64,000 bases of DNA. Source: SHZI01 sp031395645. GTDB lineage: Bacteria; Pseudomonadota; Gammaproteobacteria; Steroidobacterales; GCA-2729495. The position numbers were made by a program, and so were the translations under genes. The notes under the pieces were generated by a model. That model saw only the letters and a list, made by a program, of their open reading frames with translations. It was not told the origin of the DNA and made no database searches. Below, piece after piece: positions 1-8,579 of the stretch. Position 1 is the stretch's first letter, and the number at the start of each line of letters is the position of its first letter. The DNA is taken from positions 62,001 through 126,000 of the forward strand of contig JANNJM010000049.1 of assembly GCA_031395645.1 (NCBI GenBank), given 5' to 3'.

Positions 1-106
1 GGGGTCCTCGCTGATGAGTGCCGTCAGCTCCTCCAGGATTTTTTCCGCGCCCGGCGGGGGTAAGCGTGACGACCGTCTTGCTGCGGGTGCCGGACCGCGC
101 CTATAG
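1..106. other. Window edge, no assignable gene
   Basis: No gene can be supported here. A + strand frame open from the window edge stops at 61-63, and a - strand frame is open to the edge (it reads PPGAEKILEELTALISEDP). The - strand frame has the composition of real protein, but I find no ATG, GTG or TTG with a ribosome site to begin it. Either could be the end or start of a gene lying mostly outside the window. Confidence 0.3.
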
Positions 107-122
107 TTGACGTATACGTCAA
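78..122 (+). promoter_or_regulatory. Promoter and palindromic operator of the leucine operon
   Basis: A perfect 16-base palindrome, TTGACGTATACGTCAA, occupies 107-122, 24 bases before the regulator start. A promoter-like pair precedes it: TTGCTG at 78-83, an 18-base spacer, and TATAGT at 102-107. MerR-family LiuR regulators are known to bind short palindromes of the ACGT..ACGT kind in front of liu operons, so autoregulation of the downstream operon is the simple reading. The -35/-10 assignment is inference. Confidence 0.65.
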
Positions 123-146
123 TAGCGACGATCAGGGAACCAGCCA

Positions 147-554
147 GTGCCCGACCACCGCTACTCCATCCAGGAGGTCTCTCGGGAATTCGATGTGACC
201 CCCCGCGCCCTGCGTTTCTACGAGGACAAGGGCCTGATCGCACCCGCACGGCGCGGCACGACGCGCCTGTATTCCGATCGCGACCGCACTCGTCTGCGCC
301 TCGCCCTGCGCGGCATACGCCTTGGCTTTTCACTCGAGGAATGCCGCGAAATCATCGACTTGTACGACCCGCAGCAGCCGGGCGGCGCCCGCCAGTTGCT
401 GCGCCTCTGCGACAAGATCCGGGAGCACCGGGCCGAACTCCTGCACAAGCTCCGGGACATCGAGGCCACCCTTGGCACCATGGGCGAGGTTGAGGCCCGG
501 TGCCTGGCCGAACTGCTGAAGATTGACGCTAACGTCAGGAAGGCGGGCCATTGA
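147..554 (+). CDS. liuR: MerR-family regulator of leucine degradation (LiuR-like)
   Basis: A DNA-binding regulator of 135 residues. The N-terminal winged helix reads YSIQEVSREFDVTPRALRFYEDKGL (given here only as its position, residues 5-30), which is the typical MerR recognition region, followed by a coiled-coil dimerisation helix in the C-terminal half. There is no metal-binding cysteine cluster. It starts with GTG at 147 behind an AGGGA-type ribosome site near 134-138. The last four bases overlap the start of the isovaleryl-CoA dehydrogenase gene, so it is the first gene of the operon. A perfect palindrome at 107-122 is its likely binding site. LiuR is assigned from family and context; other MerR types are possible but less likely. 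Confidence 0.8.
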   Translation: MPDHRYSIQEVSREFDVTPRALRFYEDKGLIAPARRGTTRLYSDRDRTRLRLALRGIRLGFSLEECREIIDLYDPQQPGGARQLLRLCDKIREHRAELLHKLRDIEATLGTMGEVEARCLAELLKIDANVRKAGH

Positions 555-1723
555 ACACCACGGCACAGGATTTTCTAGACTTCGGCTTCGATGACGGTAC
601 GCGCCTGCTTCGGGACACGGTGCGGGAGTTCGCGGCACGGGAGATCGCACCGCGGGCGGCCGAGATCGACGCCGCCAACCAGTTTCCGAACGAACTCTGG
701 CAGCAAATGGGCGCGATCGGGCTGCTCGGGATTACAGTGGAGCCCGACTACGGCGGCGCAGGACTGGGCTACCTGGAGCACGTGCTGGCGATGGAGGAGA
801 TCAGCCGGGCCTCGGCCTCTGTGGGCTTGAGCTATGGCGCCCACTCAAATTTGTGCGTCAATCAGCTGCGACGAAATGGCACGGACGCGCAGAAGCGCCG
901 GTACCTGCCAGGCCTCGTCAGCGGCGAATTCGTCGGTGCGCTTGCCATGAGCGAGCCGAATGCCGGTTCCGACGTGGTCAGCATGCGCCTCCGGGCGGAG
1001 CGCAGCGCGGACGGCTATGTCCTCAATGGCACCAAGATGTGGATCACCAACGGCCCGGATGCCCACGTGCTGATCGTGTATGCGCGCACCGAACCGGATG
1101 CGGGCGCGAAGGGCATCACCGCGTTCCTGATCGAGAAGCAGTTCCCCGGTTTCTCCACCGCGCAGAAGCTCGACAAACTCGGGATGCGGGGCTCAAACAC
1201 CTGCGAGCTGGTTTTCTGCGATTGCCACGTGCCCGCGGCGAACATCCTCGGCAACCTCAATGAGGGCGTGCGCGTGCTGATGAGCGGCCTCGACTACGAA
1301 CGGGTGGTCTTAAGCGCCGGTCCGCTTGGCATCATGCAGGCCTGCCTCGATACGGTGCTGCCCTATGTGCACGAGCGCCGCCAGTTCGGCCAGCCCATCG
1401 GCGAGTTTCAGCTGATCCAGGGCAAGCTGGCGGACATGTACACCACGCTGAACGCCTGCCGGGCCTACGTCTACGCAGTGGCACGAGCCGCCGACGCCGG
1501 CCGGACCACGCGCCAGGACGCGGCCGGGGCGATTCTCTACAGCTCCGAGCGGGCCACGCAGATGGCGCTGGACGCGATCCAGATCCTCGGTGGCAATGGC
1601 TATATCAACGAGTACCCCACGGGCCGGCTGCTCCGCGATGCGAAACTCTACGAGATCGGCGCCGGCACGTCGGAGATCCGCCGCATGCTGATCGGTCGCG
1701 AACTGTTCAACGCCACCGCCTGA
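551..1723 (+). CDS. liuA: Isovaleryl-CoA dehydrogenase
   Basis: FAD-dependent acyl-CoA dehydrogenase of 390 residues that oxidises isovaleryl-CoA to 3-methylcrotonyl-CoA in leucine breakdown and passes electrons to ETF. The full acyl-CoA dehydrogenase fold is present: the AMSEPNAGSDV substrate/flavin segment, the MWITNGPDA segment, and the C-terminal ILGGNGYINEYP motif. The catalytic base of the isovaleryl subfamily is visible as Glu250 in GLDYERVVL, and YGGAGLGYLEH with GLSYGAHSNL is typical of the same subfamily. The TTG start at 551 overlaps the liuR stop (TTGA). It is followed by a MaoC gene, a CitE-like gene and both methylcrotonyl-CoA carboxylase subunits, which fixes the pathway. Confidence 0.93.
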   Translation: MNTTAQDFLDFGFDDGTRLLRDTVREFAAREIAPRAAEIDAANQFPNELWQQMGAIGLLGITVEPDYGGAGLGYLEHVLAMEEISRASASVGLSYGAHSNLCVNQLRRNGTDAQKRRYLPGLVSGEFVGALAMSEPNAGSDVVSMRLRAERSADGYVLNGTKMWITNGPDAHVLIVYARTEPDAGAKGITAFLIEKQFPGFSTAQKLDKLGMRGSNTCELVFCDCHVPAANILGNLNEGVRVLMSGLDYERVVLSAGPLGIMQACLDTVLPYVHERRQFGQPIGEFQLIQGKLADMYTTLNACRAYVYAVARAADAGRTTRQDAAGAILYSSERATQMALDAIQILGGNGYINEYPTGRLLRDAKLYEIGAGTSEIRRMLIGRELFNATA

Positions 1724-1739
1724 TCGGGAGAGGCTGCAG

Positions 1740-2195
1740 ATGGCTGGTCGATACTTTGAGGACTTCCAGGTGGGGCAGGTCATTACCCACGACATTCACC
1801 GCACCGTGACCGAGACGGACAACCTGCTCATCACGACGCTGACCCACAACCCGGCCGCGCTGCACCTGGACGCCGAGTACTGCGCGGGGACCGAGTTCGG
1901 CCGGGTGCTGGTCAACAGCTGTTTCACGCTCAGCCTGATGATCGGCGTGTCCGTCCACGACACCACGCATCGCACCGCCGTTGCCAACCTGGGGATGGAC
2001 GACGTGCGGTTCCCGAAACCCGTGTTCGTGGGTGACACGCTGCGTATAGAAACGGAGGTTGAGGCTGTGCGGCCCAGCGGCTCCCGACCCAACGCCGGCA
2101 TCGTCACGTTCGTGCATCGCGCTTTTAATCAGGGCGGAGCGGAAGTTGCAAGCTGCAAGCGTCACGCGCTGCTGCTCAGGAGACCGGGCACATGA
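1740..2195 (+). CDS. MaoC-family enoyl-CoA hydratase
   Basis: Single hotdog-fold hydratase of 151 residues. The segment TLTHNPAALHLDAEYC (residues about 34-49) matches the active-site region of mesaconyl-CoA and itaconyl-CoA hydratases rather than the classical GDxNPLH hydratase-2 motif. In this operon it sits where the crotonase-type methylglutaconyl-CoA hydratase LiuC would be, so hydration of 3-methylglutaconyl-CoA, itaconyl-CoA or both is likely. A homologous arrangement (hydratase, CitE-like lyase, FadE, carboxylase) is known from M. tuberculosis. It overlaps the next gene by four bases (ATGA). The substrate is inferred from context only. Confidence 0.82.
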   Translation: MAGRYFEDFQVGQVITHDIHRTVTETDNLLITTLTHNPAALHLDAEYCAGTEFGRVLVNSCFTLSLMIGVSVHDTTHRTAVANLGMDDVRFPKPVFVGDTLRIETEVEAVRPSGSRPNAGIVTFVHRAFNQGGAEVASCKRHALLLRRPGT

Positions 2196-3058
2196 TGCCC
2201 CGCAGCTGGCTGTTCGTGCCCGGCGATAGCGAGCGAAAACTGGCCCGGGTGCGGGACGCCGGTGCCGATGCCGTGATTCTCGATCTGGAAGATGCGGTCG
2301 TCCCGGAGCGCAAGGCACTGGCCCGGCAGATGACGGCCGCGTTCCTCACGGCGCATGCCGGCAGTTCCGGCCCGCCGCTGTGGGTCCGTGTGAATGCAAT
2401 GTCCTCGGGGCTGATGCATGACGACCTCGCTGCCGTGATGCCGGCTTTTCCCGCCGGGATCATGCTGCCTAAGCCGGATTCGATTGCCGACGTGCGGGAG
2501 CTCGACCGTGCGCTCGGCGAGCTGGAGTCCGCGACGCCGGGCCGCACGCTGACGCCCGTCGTCGCGATCGCGACCGAGACCGCACTGGCCGTTGCCACGC
2601 TTTCCGGCTACGTGCGGCCGCCGGCAAGATTGCTGGCACTGACCTGGGGTGCGGAGGACCTGGCCGCGGATCTCGGTGCGCAGGCGAATCGTGACGCTGA
2701 CGGCGAGTTGCGCTTTACGTTTAAGCTGGTGCGCAGCCTCTGCCAGATTGCCGCCGCGGCTGCGGACCTGCCTGCGATCGAAACGCTGACCCTGGACTAC
2801 CGGGACGAAGCGGCAATCGCGCGCTGTGCTGCGCGCGCTGCCGAGGATGGTTTTAGCGGCATGCTGGCGGTCCACCCGGCCCAGGTACCGATCATCAATG
2901 CCGCATTTACGCCAACCGAGGCGCAGGTGGTGTTCGCAAGACGCGTGCTGGCCGCCTTCGCAGCCGCGCCGGATGCCGGTGCTGTGCAGCTCGAGGGCCG
3001 GATGCTGGACCGGCCGCACCGTTTGCAGGCTGAACGGCTGCTGGAGAGGGCGCGATGA
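2192..3058 (+). CDS. CitE-like beta-hydroxyacyl-CoA lyase (HpcH/HpaI family)
   Basis: CoA-ester lyase of 288 residues with a TIM-barrel HpcH/HpaI-type fold. SWLFVPGDSERKL at the N-terminus and DAVILDLEDAV (the Mg2+-binding acidic segment, about residues 26-36) are family hallmarks, as are the internal TWGAEDLAADLG segment and the C-terminal AVHPAQV. Enzymes of this family cleave citramalyl-, malyl- or 3-hydroxy-3-methylglutaryl-CoA. Here it occupies the position of HMG-CoA lyase (LiuE), which is absent, so it probably makes acetyl-CoA from the hydrated leucine intermediate and perhaps from citramalyl-CoA. It is translationally coupled on both sides (ATGA overlaps). Confidence 0.85.
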   Translation: MMPRSWLFVPGDSERKLARVRDAGADAVILDLEDAVVPERKALARQMTAAFLTAHAGSSGPPLWVRVNAMSSGLMHDDLAAVMPAFPAGIMLPKPDSIADVRELDRALGELESATPGRTLTPVVAIATETALAVATLSGYVRPPARLLALTWGAEDLAADLGAQANRDADGELRFTFKLVRSLCQIAAAAADLPAIETLTLDYRDEAAIARCAARAAEDGFSGMLAVHPAQVPIINAAFTPTEAQVVFARRVLAAFAAAPDAGAVQLEGRMLDRPHRLQAERLLERAR

Positions 3059-4635
3059 GCGTCCTCGACTCGGTTCTGGACGTGCACTCGGCGGAGTTCG
3101 GGCGAAATCGCGAGGTCAATGCGGCGCTCATTGCCGATCTCAAGACCCGGGTGGCGGCGGTCGCCGCCGGCGGTGGTGAGCAGGCCCGCGCGAAGCATGT
3201 GGCGCGCGGTAAGCTGCTGGTCCGCGACCGGATCCGCGAATTGCTCGATCCAGGATCGCCGTTCCTCGAACTTTCCCAGCTCGCGGCGTCCGGCCTCTAT
3301 GGCGACGGGGTCCCCAGCGCCGGCATCGTGACGGGCATCGGGCGCGTGTCCGGCCGGGAGTGCGTCATCGTTGCGAACGACGCGACCGTGAAAGGCGGCA
3401 CTTACTACCCGCTTACCGTGAAGAAGCACCTGCGGGCCCAGGAGATCGCTGCTGCGAACCACCTGCCCTGCATTTACCTGGTGGATTCCGGTGGCGCTTT
3501 CCTGCCCCTGCAGGACGAGGTCTTTCCCGATCGCGACCACTTCGGCCGGATCTTCTACAACCAGGCCAACCTCTCAGCCGCCGGTATCGCCCAGATCGCC
3601 GTGGTAATGGGCTCCTGCACGGCCGGCGGCGCCTACGTACCGGCCATGGCCGACGAAAGCATCATCGTGCGCGGGCAGGGCACCATCTTTCTGGGCGGTC
3701 CGCCACTCGTGAAGGCGGCGACTGGCGAGGTGGTGAGTGCCGAGGACCTCGGCGGCGCCGACCTGCACTGCCGCACCTCCGGTGTGACGGACCACTACGC
3801 CCTGGACGACCGGCACGCTTTGGCACTGGCACGGCAGGCCGTAGCAAACCTGAACTCGACGAAAGCCTCCTGGCTGGCCAGCCGGCCGGCCGCTTTGCCG
3901 CGCTACCCGGCTGAAGACCTGCTGGGCCTCGTTCCTGCCGACACCCGCAAGCCCTATGACGTGCGGGAAGTGATCGCGCGGCTGGTGGATGGCAGCGACT
4001 TCAGTGAATTCAAGCAGCTCTATGGTCCCACGCTGGTCTGCGGATTTGCACATCTCCAGGGCTATCCCGTGGGTATCGTCGCGAACAACGGCATCCTGTT
4101 CTCCGAGTCTTCGCTGAAGGCGGCGCACTTCATCGAGCTCTGCTGCCAGCGACGCGTGCCGCTCGTCTTCCTGCAGAACATCACGGGCTTCATGGTGGGC
4201 CGCAAGTACGAGGCCGGTGGCATCGCGAAGGACGGCGCGAAACTGGTGATGGCGGTGGCCAACGCCCGCGTGCCCAAATTCACGGTGATCACCGGCGGGA
4301 GTTTCGGTGCCGGCAACTACGGCATGTGCGGCCGCGCCTTCAGTCCGCGTTTCCTCTGGATGTGGCCCAACGCACGCATCTCGGTCATGGGCGGTGAGCA
4401 GGCGGCGACCGTCCTGGCCCAGGTGAGACGCGACACTGACCAGCATGAGGACGCCTTCAAGGCCCCCATCCGTGAGCAGTACGAAACCCAGGGGAGTCCG
4501 TACTACGCGACGGCGCGTTTGTGGGACGACGGCATCATCGACCCGCGCGACACACGCCGGGTGCTCGGTCTCGGCATCTCGGCGGCAATGAACGCACCCC
4601 CGGAAGCCACGACCTTCGGCGTGTTCCGGATGTGA
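3055..4635 (+). CDS. liuB: 3-Methylcrotonyl-CoA carboxylase, carboxyltransferase (beta) subunit
   Basis: Carboxyltransferase subunit of 526 residues, the usual length. It transfers CO2 from carboxybiotin on the LiuD partner to 3-methylcrotonyl-CoA. The two crotonase-like halves are visible: GGTYYPLTVKKHLRAQEIA and the oxyanion-forming GGAYVPAMADE in the N half, and GFMVGRKYEAGGIAKDGAK with GGSFGAGNYGMCGRA in the C half. GRKYEAGGI is diagnostic of methylcrotonyl- rather than propionyl-CoA carboxylases. The start overlaps the lyase gene (ATGA), and the biotin subunit follows ten bases after the stop. Confidence 0.95.
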   Translation: MSVLDSVLDVHSAEFGRNREVNAALIADLKTRVAAVAAGGGEQARAKHVARGKLLVRDRIRELLDPGSPFLELSQLAASGLYGDGVPSAGIVTGIGRVSGRECVIVANDATVKGGTYYPLTVKKHLRAQEIAAANHLPCIYLVDSGGAFLPLQDEVFPDRDHFGRIFYNQANLSAAGIAQIAVVMGSCTAGGAYVPAMADESIIVRGQGTIFLGGPPLVKAATGEVVSAEDLGGADLHCRTSGVTDHYALDDRHALALARQAVANLNSTKASWLASRPAALPRYPAEDLLGLVPADTRKPYDVREVIARLVDGSDFSEFKQLYGPTLVCGFAHLQGYPVGIVANNGILFSESSLKAAHFIELCCQRRVPLVFLQNITGFMVGRKYEAGGIAKDGAKLVMAVANARVPKFTVITGGSFGAGNYGMCGRAFSPRFLWMWPNARISVMGGEQAATVLAQVRRDTDQHEDAFKAPIREQYETQGSPYYATARLWDDGIIDPRDTRRVLGLGISAAMNAPPEATTFGVFRM

Positions 4636-4645
4636 TGCCCGGCTG

Positions 4646-6352
4646 ATGTTCAGCAAGATCCTCATCGCGAACCGCGGCGAGATTGCCTGCCGCGTGCTCC
4701 GCACCGCGCGACGCCTCGGCGTTGCCTCCGTGGCCGTGTATTCCAGCGTCGACGCGCAGGCCCTGCACGTGCAGCTCGCCGATGAGGCCATTGCGATCGG
4801 CCCCGCGCAAGCCCGCGAGAGCTACCTGAACTGCGAGGCAGTTATCGCGGCGGCCCGGCGCGCCGGCGCCGAAGCGATTCACCCTGGCTACGGGTTCCTC
4901 TCGGAAAACGCCGACTTCGCCGCCGCCTGCGCGGATGCAGGCCTCGTCTTCATCGGTCCGAGTGTCGCGGCGATCCGCGCCATGGGCAGCAAGAGCGCGG
5001 CGAAAACGCTGATGGCAGCCGCCGGCATCCCCGTCGTGCCCGGTTATCACGGTGAGGACCAGTCGGACGAGCGGCTGACCGCTGAAGCAGCGCTGATCGG
5101 CTACCCCGTGCTGCTGAAGGCCGTGGCGGGTGGCGGCGGCAAGGGCATGCGCGTGGTCGAGTCTGCCGGCGACATGCCGGCGTGCCTCGCAGCCGCGCGC
5201 CGCGAGTCCCGCGCCGCCTTCGGCGACGACCGCATGCTGGTGGAGAAGTACCTCCGTCAACCTCGGCACCTGGAGGTCCAGGTGTTCGGTGATATGCACG
5301 GCGGTCTCGTGCACCTCTTCGAGCGCGACTGCTCGATCCAGCGCCGTCACCAGAAGGTCGTCGAGGAGGCGCCGGCGCCTGGCTTTTCAGCAGAGCAGCG
5401 AGCTGCACTCGGCGCACTGGGCGTCGCCGCGGCCCGGGCCGTGCACTATTCAGGCGCCGGCACGGTGGAGTTCATCGCCGGCCCCGATGGTCAGTGCTTC
5501 TTCATGGAAATGAACACGCGCCTGCAGGTCGAGCACCCGGTCACCGAATTCATCACGGGGCTGGATCTGGTCGAATGGCAGTTGCGGGTGGCGGCAGGCG
5601 AGCCGTTGCCACTCACGCAGGAGCAGATCAGCCTCTCCGGTCATGCGATCGAAGTGCGGCTCTGCGCCGAGGATCCGGCCCGGGATTTTCTGCCGGCCGC
5701 TGGCGTACTGCAACTCCTGAAGTTTCCCGCAGAGGTACCGGGTATCCGGGTGGACACCGGCGTGCAGGCGGGCGACTCAGTCACCATTCACTACGATTCC
5801 CTGCTGGCCAAGCTCATCGTGCACGGCGCGGACCGGCCTGCAGCGCTGCGGCGACTGCAGGCGGCGCTGCGCGACACGCAGGTGGCAGGTGTGCGCACGA
5901 ATCTCGATTTCCTCGCAGCCCTCGTGTCTCATCCGGTGTTCGTTGCGGGCGCTGTCGACACGGGCTTCATCGCGGCTCACCGGGCGGAGCTCATGCAACC
6001 CGAAGGAATTCCTGCTGTGGCTGTTGGTGATCCCTGGGCTCACGCGGACGGCTGGCGACTCAACGGGCCCGCGGAGTTTCGTGCGGTGCGTGACCAGACC
6101 GACGATGGCCAGCGTGCCGCGCTGGCCGTAGCAGGTCCCCTGACGGCCCCGATGCCGGGACGGGTGATAGTCGTGCACGTCGTGGCCGGCGCAACCGTCC
6201 GGCGCGGCGACGTCCTGATGGTGCTCGAAGCGATGAAAATGGAGCACGCTATCGCGGCGCCGGCCGATGCTGTGGTGAGCCGCGTGTGCTTCGCCGCCGG
6301 TGACCTGGTAGACGAAGGCGCCCTGCTGCTTGAAATGGTCCCGGCCCCGTAG
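4646..6352 (+). CDS. liuD: 3-Methylcrotonyl-CoA carboxylase, biotin (alpha) subunit, short form
   Basis: Biotin-dependent carboxylase of 568 residues: biotin carboxylase N domain from residue 1 (FSKILIANRGEIACRV), ATP-grasp domain with the Gly-rich loop AGGGGKGMR, EMNTRLQVEHPVTE at the active site, and a C-terminal biotinyl domain with the acceptor Lys531 in EAMKMEHA. Typical methylcrotonyl-CoA carboxylase alpha subunits are about 650-670 residues. The shortage lies between the carboxylase domain (ending near 445) and the biotinyl domain (from about 495), where the BT domain that docks on the beta subunit should be, so this contact is abbreviated. Last gene of the operon; mltF converges eight bases away. 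Confidence 0.92.
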   Translation: MFSKILIANRGEIACRVLRTARRLGVASVAVYSSVDAQALHVQLADEAIAIGPAQARESYLNCEAVIAAARRAGAEAIHPGYGFLSENADFAAACADAGLVFIGPSVAAIRAMGSKSAAKTLMAAAGIPVVPGYHGEDQSDERLTAEAALIGYPVLLKAVAGGGGKGMRVVESAGDMPACLAAARRESRAAFGDDRMLVEKYLRQPRHLEVQVFGDMHGGLVHLFERDCSIQRRHQKVVEEAPAPGFSAEQRAALGALGVAAARAVHYSGAGTVEFIAGPDGQCFFMEMNTRLQVEHPVTEFITGLDLVEWQLRVAAGEPLPLTQEQISLSGHAIEVRLCAEDPARDFLPAAGVLQLLKFPAEVPGIRVDTGVQAGDSVTIHYDSLLAKLIVHGADRPAALRRLQAALRDTQVAGVRTNLDFLAALVSHPVFVAGAVDTGFIAAHRAELMQPEGIPAVAVGDPWAHADGWRLNGPAEFRAVRDQTDDGQRAALAVAGPLTAPMPGRVIVVHVVAGATVRRGDVLMVLEAMKMEHAIAAPADAVVSRVCFAAGDLVDEGALLLEMVPAP

Positions 6353-6360
6353 GAGTGGCT

Positions 6361-7797
6361 TCAGCCGCGACCGCGACCGGTTTGGCCTTCACTTCCTCCG
6401 TCTGCCGTCACGGCTGGTGTGCCCGGTTGTCCTGGTTCCCGATAGTCTTCCGGGCCGTCTTCCAGCCACACCAGGATGTCGTAGTAGTTGCGGATGTTGC
6501 GGACGTAGACGCGCGTTTCACCGGCCTTGGCATAGCCCCAGCGGGCCTTCGAATACCACCGGCGCTCCGTCAGCAGCGGCAGCGTGTCCTTCACATCGAC
6601 CCACCGGTTGGGATTGCCGCCGCGTTCGCTGGTGATCCGACGGGCGTCGAGCAGGTGGCCGTAGCCCATGTTGTAGGCGGCGAGTGCCATCCAGGTGAGA
6701 TCCTGATCAGGGATATCGGGCGAGAGTTTCCCGATCCGTTGTTTCATGCGCCACAGGTACTTCGACCCGCCGATGATGCTCTGGCCGGCGTCCATCGGGT
6801 TGTCGATGCTCATCAACGAGGCGGTTGCCGGCGTGAGCATCATGATGCCCTGAGCGCCCTTGGGTGAAATCGCCTCTGGATTCCAGTGGCTTTCCTGGTA
6901 ACCGACCGCAGCGATCAGACGCCAGTCGAGGTCGGCACGTTTCGCGGCCGCTTCGAACGCCCGGCGGTAGCGGGGTAGCAGCTGCTCGTAATCCCGCATG
7001 AATTTCTGAGTGCCGGCGTAATCGAAGGTGGTCTTGGCACCGTAGTAGCGGTCCATCACGTGGGCGAGCTGGCCGGACGCGCGCACTTCTGCCAGGTAGG
7101 CCGCGGCGGCGTCGATCAGGCTGCGATCACCGCGCCGCTGAAAGGCCCAGGCGAGGGCATCGCCTTCCGTCATGTTGAACGCGACCCGCAACTCCGGGTG
7201 GAAGCGCTGAAAGATGGCGAACAGATTCGAATCAACGATGGTGAAGTCGGTCTTGCCCTGCGCCACGCGCTCCAGCAGTTCGCCGGCGTCTGATGTCGGG
7301 TCTTCCGTCCACGCCATCTCAGGAAACTGGCCACGCGCGGCCGTCAGCGTTTCCACGTAGCTGGACCTGGCGATCACCTCGATGCGTTGCCCGGCAAGAT
7401 CGGCGGGCGAACGTGGCTGCGTATGGCCGCGTCGATAAATGAGGCTCTGGCTGACCTGCTGGTAGGGCGGCCCGAAGTCCACCCGCCTGGCGCGCGCGGC
7501 GGTGACGGTGAGACCGGCGGCAGCAAGGTGGGCATCGCCCGTCTCGACCTCCGCCAGCAGGTCGCCGAAGCGGTCGACCTCCACGATCTTCAGCTTCACA
7601 CCCAGGTAGTCGGCGAAGCCGCTGACGAGATCGTAGTCCGGACCCTCGGGCCCGGCCTGGCCAATGAAATAGGTAATCGGACTGTTGCGGGTGACGACCC
7701 GCAATTCACCCAGTGCCCGGACTTCTTCCAGCAGGGAGGGCCGGACCCCGCAGGTCGTGAGCAGGGCGGCCAGCAGCATGATGAGCACGTGTCTCAT
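6361..7797 (-). CDS. mltF: Membrane-bound lytic murein transglycosylase F
   Basis: Two-domain periplasmic enzyme of 478 residues. An N-terminal hydrophobic leader ends in a lipobox-like LTTC with Cys16, suggesting an outer-membrane lipoprotein. A solute-binding-protein-like regulatory domain covers about residues 30-255 (it begins ELRVVTRNSP), followed by a family 1 lysozyme-like transglycosylase domain. The catalytic glutamate is Glu302 in GYQESHWNPEA, with GAQGIMMLTP and ALAAYNMGYGH downstream. It cleaves peptidoglycan glycan strands to 1,6-anhydro products. It is convergent with liuD with an eight-base gap. The third lipobox position (Thr) is slightly unusual. Confidence 0.95.
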   Translation of the reverse strand: MRHVLIMLLAALLTTCGVRPSLLEEVRALGELRVVTRNSPITYFIGQAGPEGPDYDLVSGFADYLGVKLKIVEVDRFGDLLAEVETGDAHLAAAGLTVTAARARRVDFGPPYQQVSQSLIYRRGHTQPRSPADLAGQRIEVIARSSYVETLTAARGQFPEMAWTEDPTSDAGELLERVAQGKTDFTIVDSNLFAIFQRFHPELRVAFNMTEGDALAWAFQRRGDRSLIDAAAAYLAEVRASGQLAHVMDRYYGAKTTFDYAGTQKFMRDYEQLLPRYRRAFEAAAKRADLDWRLIAAVGYQESHWNPEAISPKGAQGIMMLTPATASLMSIDNPMDAGQSIIGGSKYLWRMKQRIGKLSPDIPDQDLTWMALAAYNMGYGHLLDARRITSERGGNPNRWVDVKDTLPLLTERRWYSKARWGYAKAGETRVYVRNIRNYYDILVWLEDGPEDYREPGQPGTPAVTADGGSEGQTGRGRG

Positions 7798-8007
7798 AGG
7801 TCAGTGGCTTTGGGTAAGCACCCTCCGTCATGGCCGATCGACAGAGCGCCACCGTACCACGCCAGTTTCCGGCGACTCCAGGCGTGGGGTCTCTGTTCGG
7901 TGGCCTCGCCTTATGTCTGAAGCCTTGGAAACCAACAGCTTGCACAACTCTCTTGTCGCTATTGTTAAGTCGCTGAGTGCAGTGCTGTTCGGCTATCGTA
8001 GCGCCCC

Positions 8008-8343
8008 ATGACCGCACCCGCGAAAGCCGTACCGACCTGGCGCACCCGCTGCCTTGAGGCGGGCATCGACCCGGCCGAACTCCTGATGGTGTCCAGCCGG
8101 TACCGGGCCTACCGGGACTTCATGGCGCCGCGGGGCGGGGGCCTGACCCTTAGCGAGTGGTTCCGCTTCTACCGGCTGGAGAAGCAGTCGGAGAGCCCCG
8201 ACCAGCAGGGCGGTGTGGTGAGCGGCTGCTCGGCAACGGGCGAGGCCATCGAACAAAACGTGCTGACCAGCCCGGGCGCCTTTTTTGCGATTCTTGCCGA
8301 GCAACTCGAGATCGAAGCACCCAGCACACACCGGCCGGCGTGA
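8008..8343 (+). CDS. Small protein of unknown function
   Basis: A protein of 111 residues that I do not recognise. No signal peptide or membrane segment is visible. The middle is rich in arginine and aromatics (SSRYRAYRDFM, SEWFRFYRLEK), and the C-terminal third carries a helix-like FFAILAEQLEIE. Codon use resembles the neighbours, so the frame is believable. It lies 211 bases from the divergent mltF start and 21 bases before tRNA-Ser. Confidence 0.6.
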   Translation: MTAPAKAVPTWRTRCLEAGIDPAELLMVSSRYRAYRDFMAPRGGGLTLSEWFRFYRLEKQSESPDQQGGVVSGCSATGEAIEQNVLTSPGAFFAILAEQLEIEAPSTHRPA

Positions 8344-8364
8344 CTCTCTATATAATTCCGCCCC

Positions 8365-8454
8365 GGAGGGATGCCGGAGCGGCTGAACGGCCCTGACTCG
8401 AAATCAGTGGAAGGCTAACGCCTTACGGGGGTTCGAATCCCTCTCCCTCCGCCA
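8365..8454 (+). tRNA. tRNA-Ser (anticodon CGA)
   Basis: A class II tRNA of 90 bases, with CCA encoded at 8452-8454. The acceptor stem GGAGGGA (8365-8371) pairs with TCCCTCC (8444-8450), discriminator G 8451. The anticodon CGA is at 8399-8401 in the loop CTCGAAA. The long variable arm AAGGCTAACGCCTT and the T loop GGTTCGAATCC are clear. It reads UCG serine codons. The 27-43 pair is C-U, a minor imperfection. The toxin-antitoxin block starts about 125 bases downstream, consistent with use of the tRNA 3' region as an insertion hot spot, though I see no repeated copy of the tRNA end. Confidence 0.96.
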
Positions 8455-8579
8455 CACAAGACGTAAGCCCCGCCGCTGGAATATCGCGCGGCTCGCTGGT
8501 CAATTCCACCTTTGATTCTCGCTGGCCCCGTAGCGGCCGGGAATCTGTGCAAAGTCACCAGTTTTCGGGGCTGCGCTCC

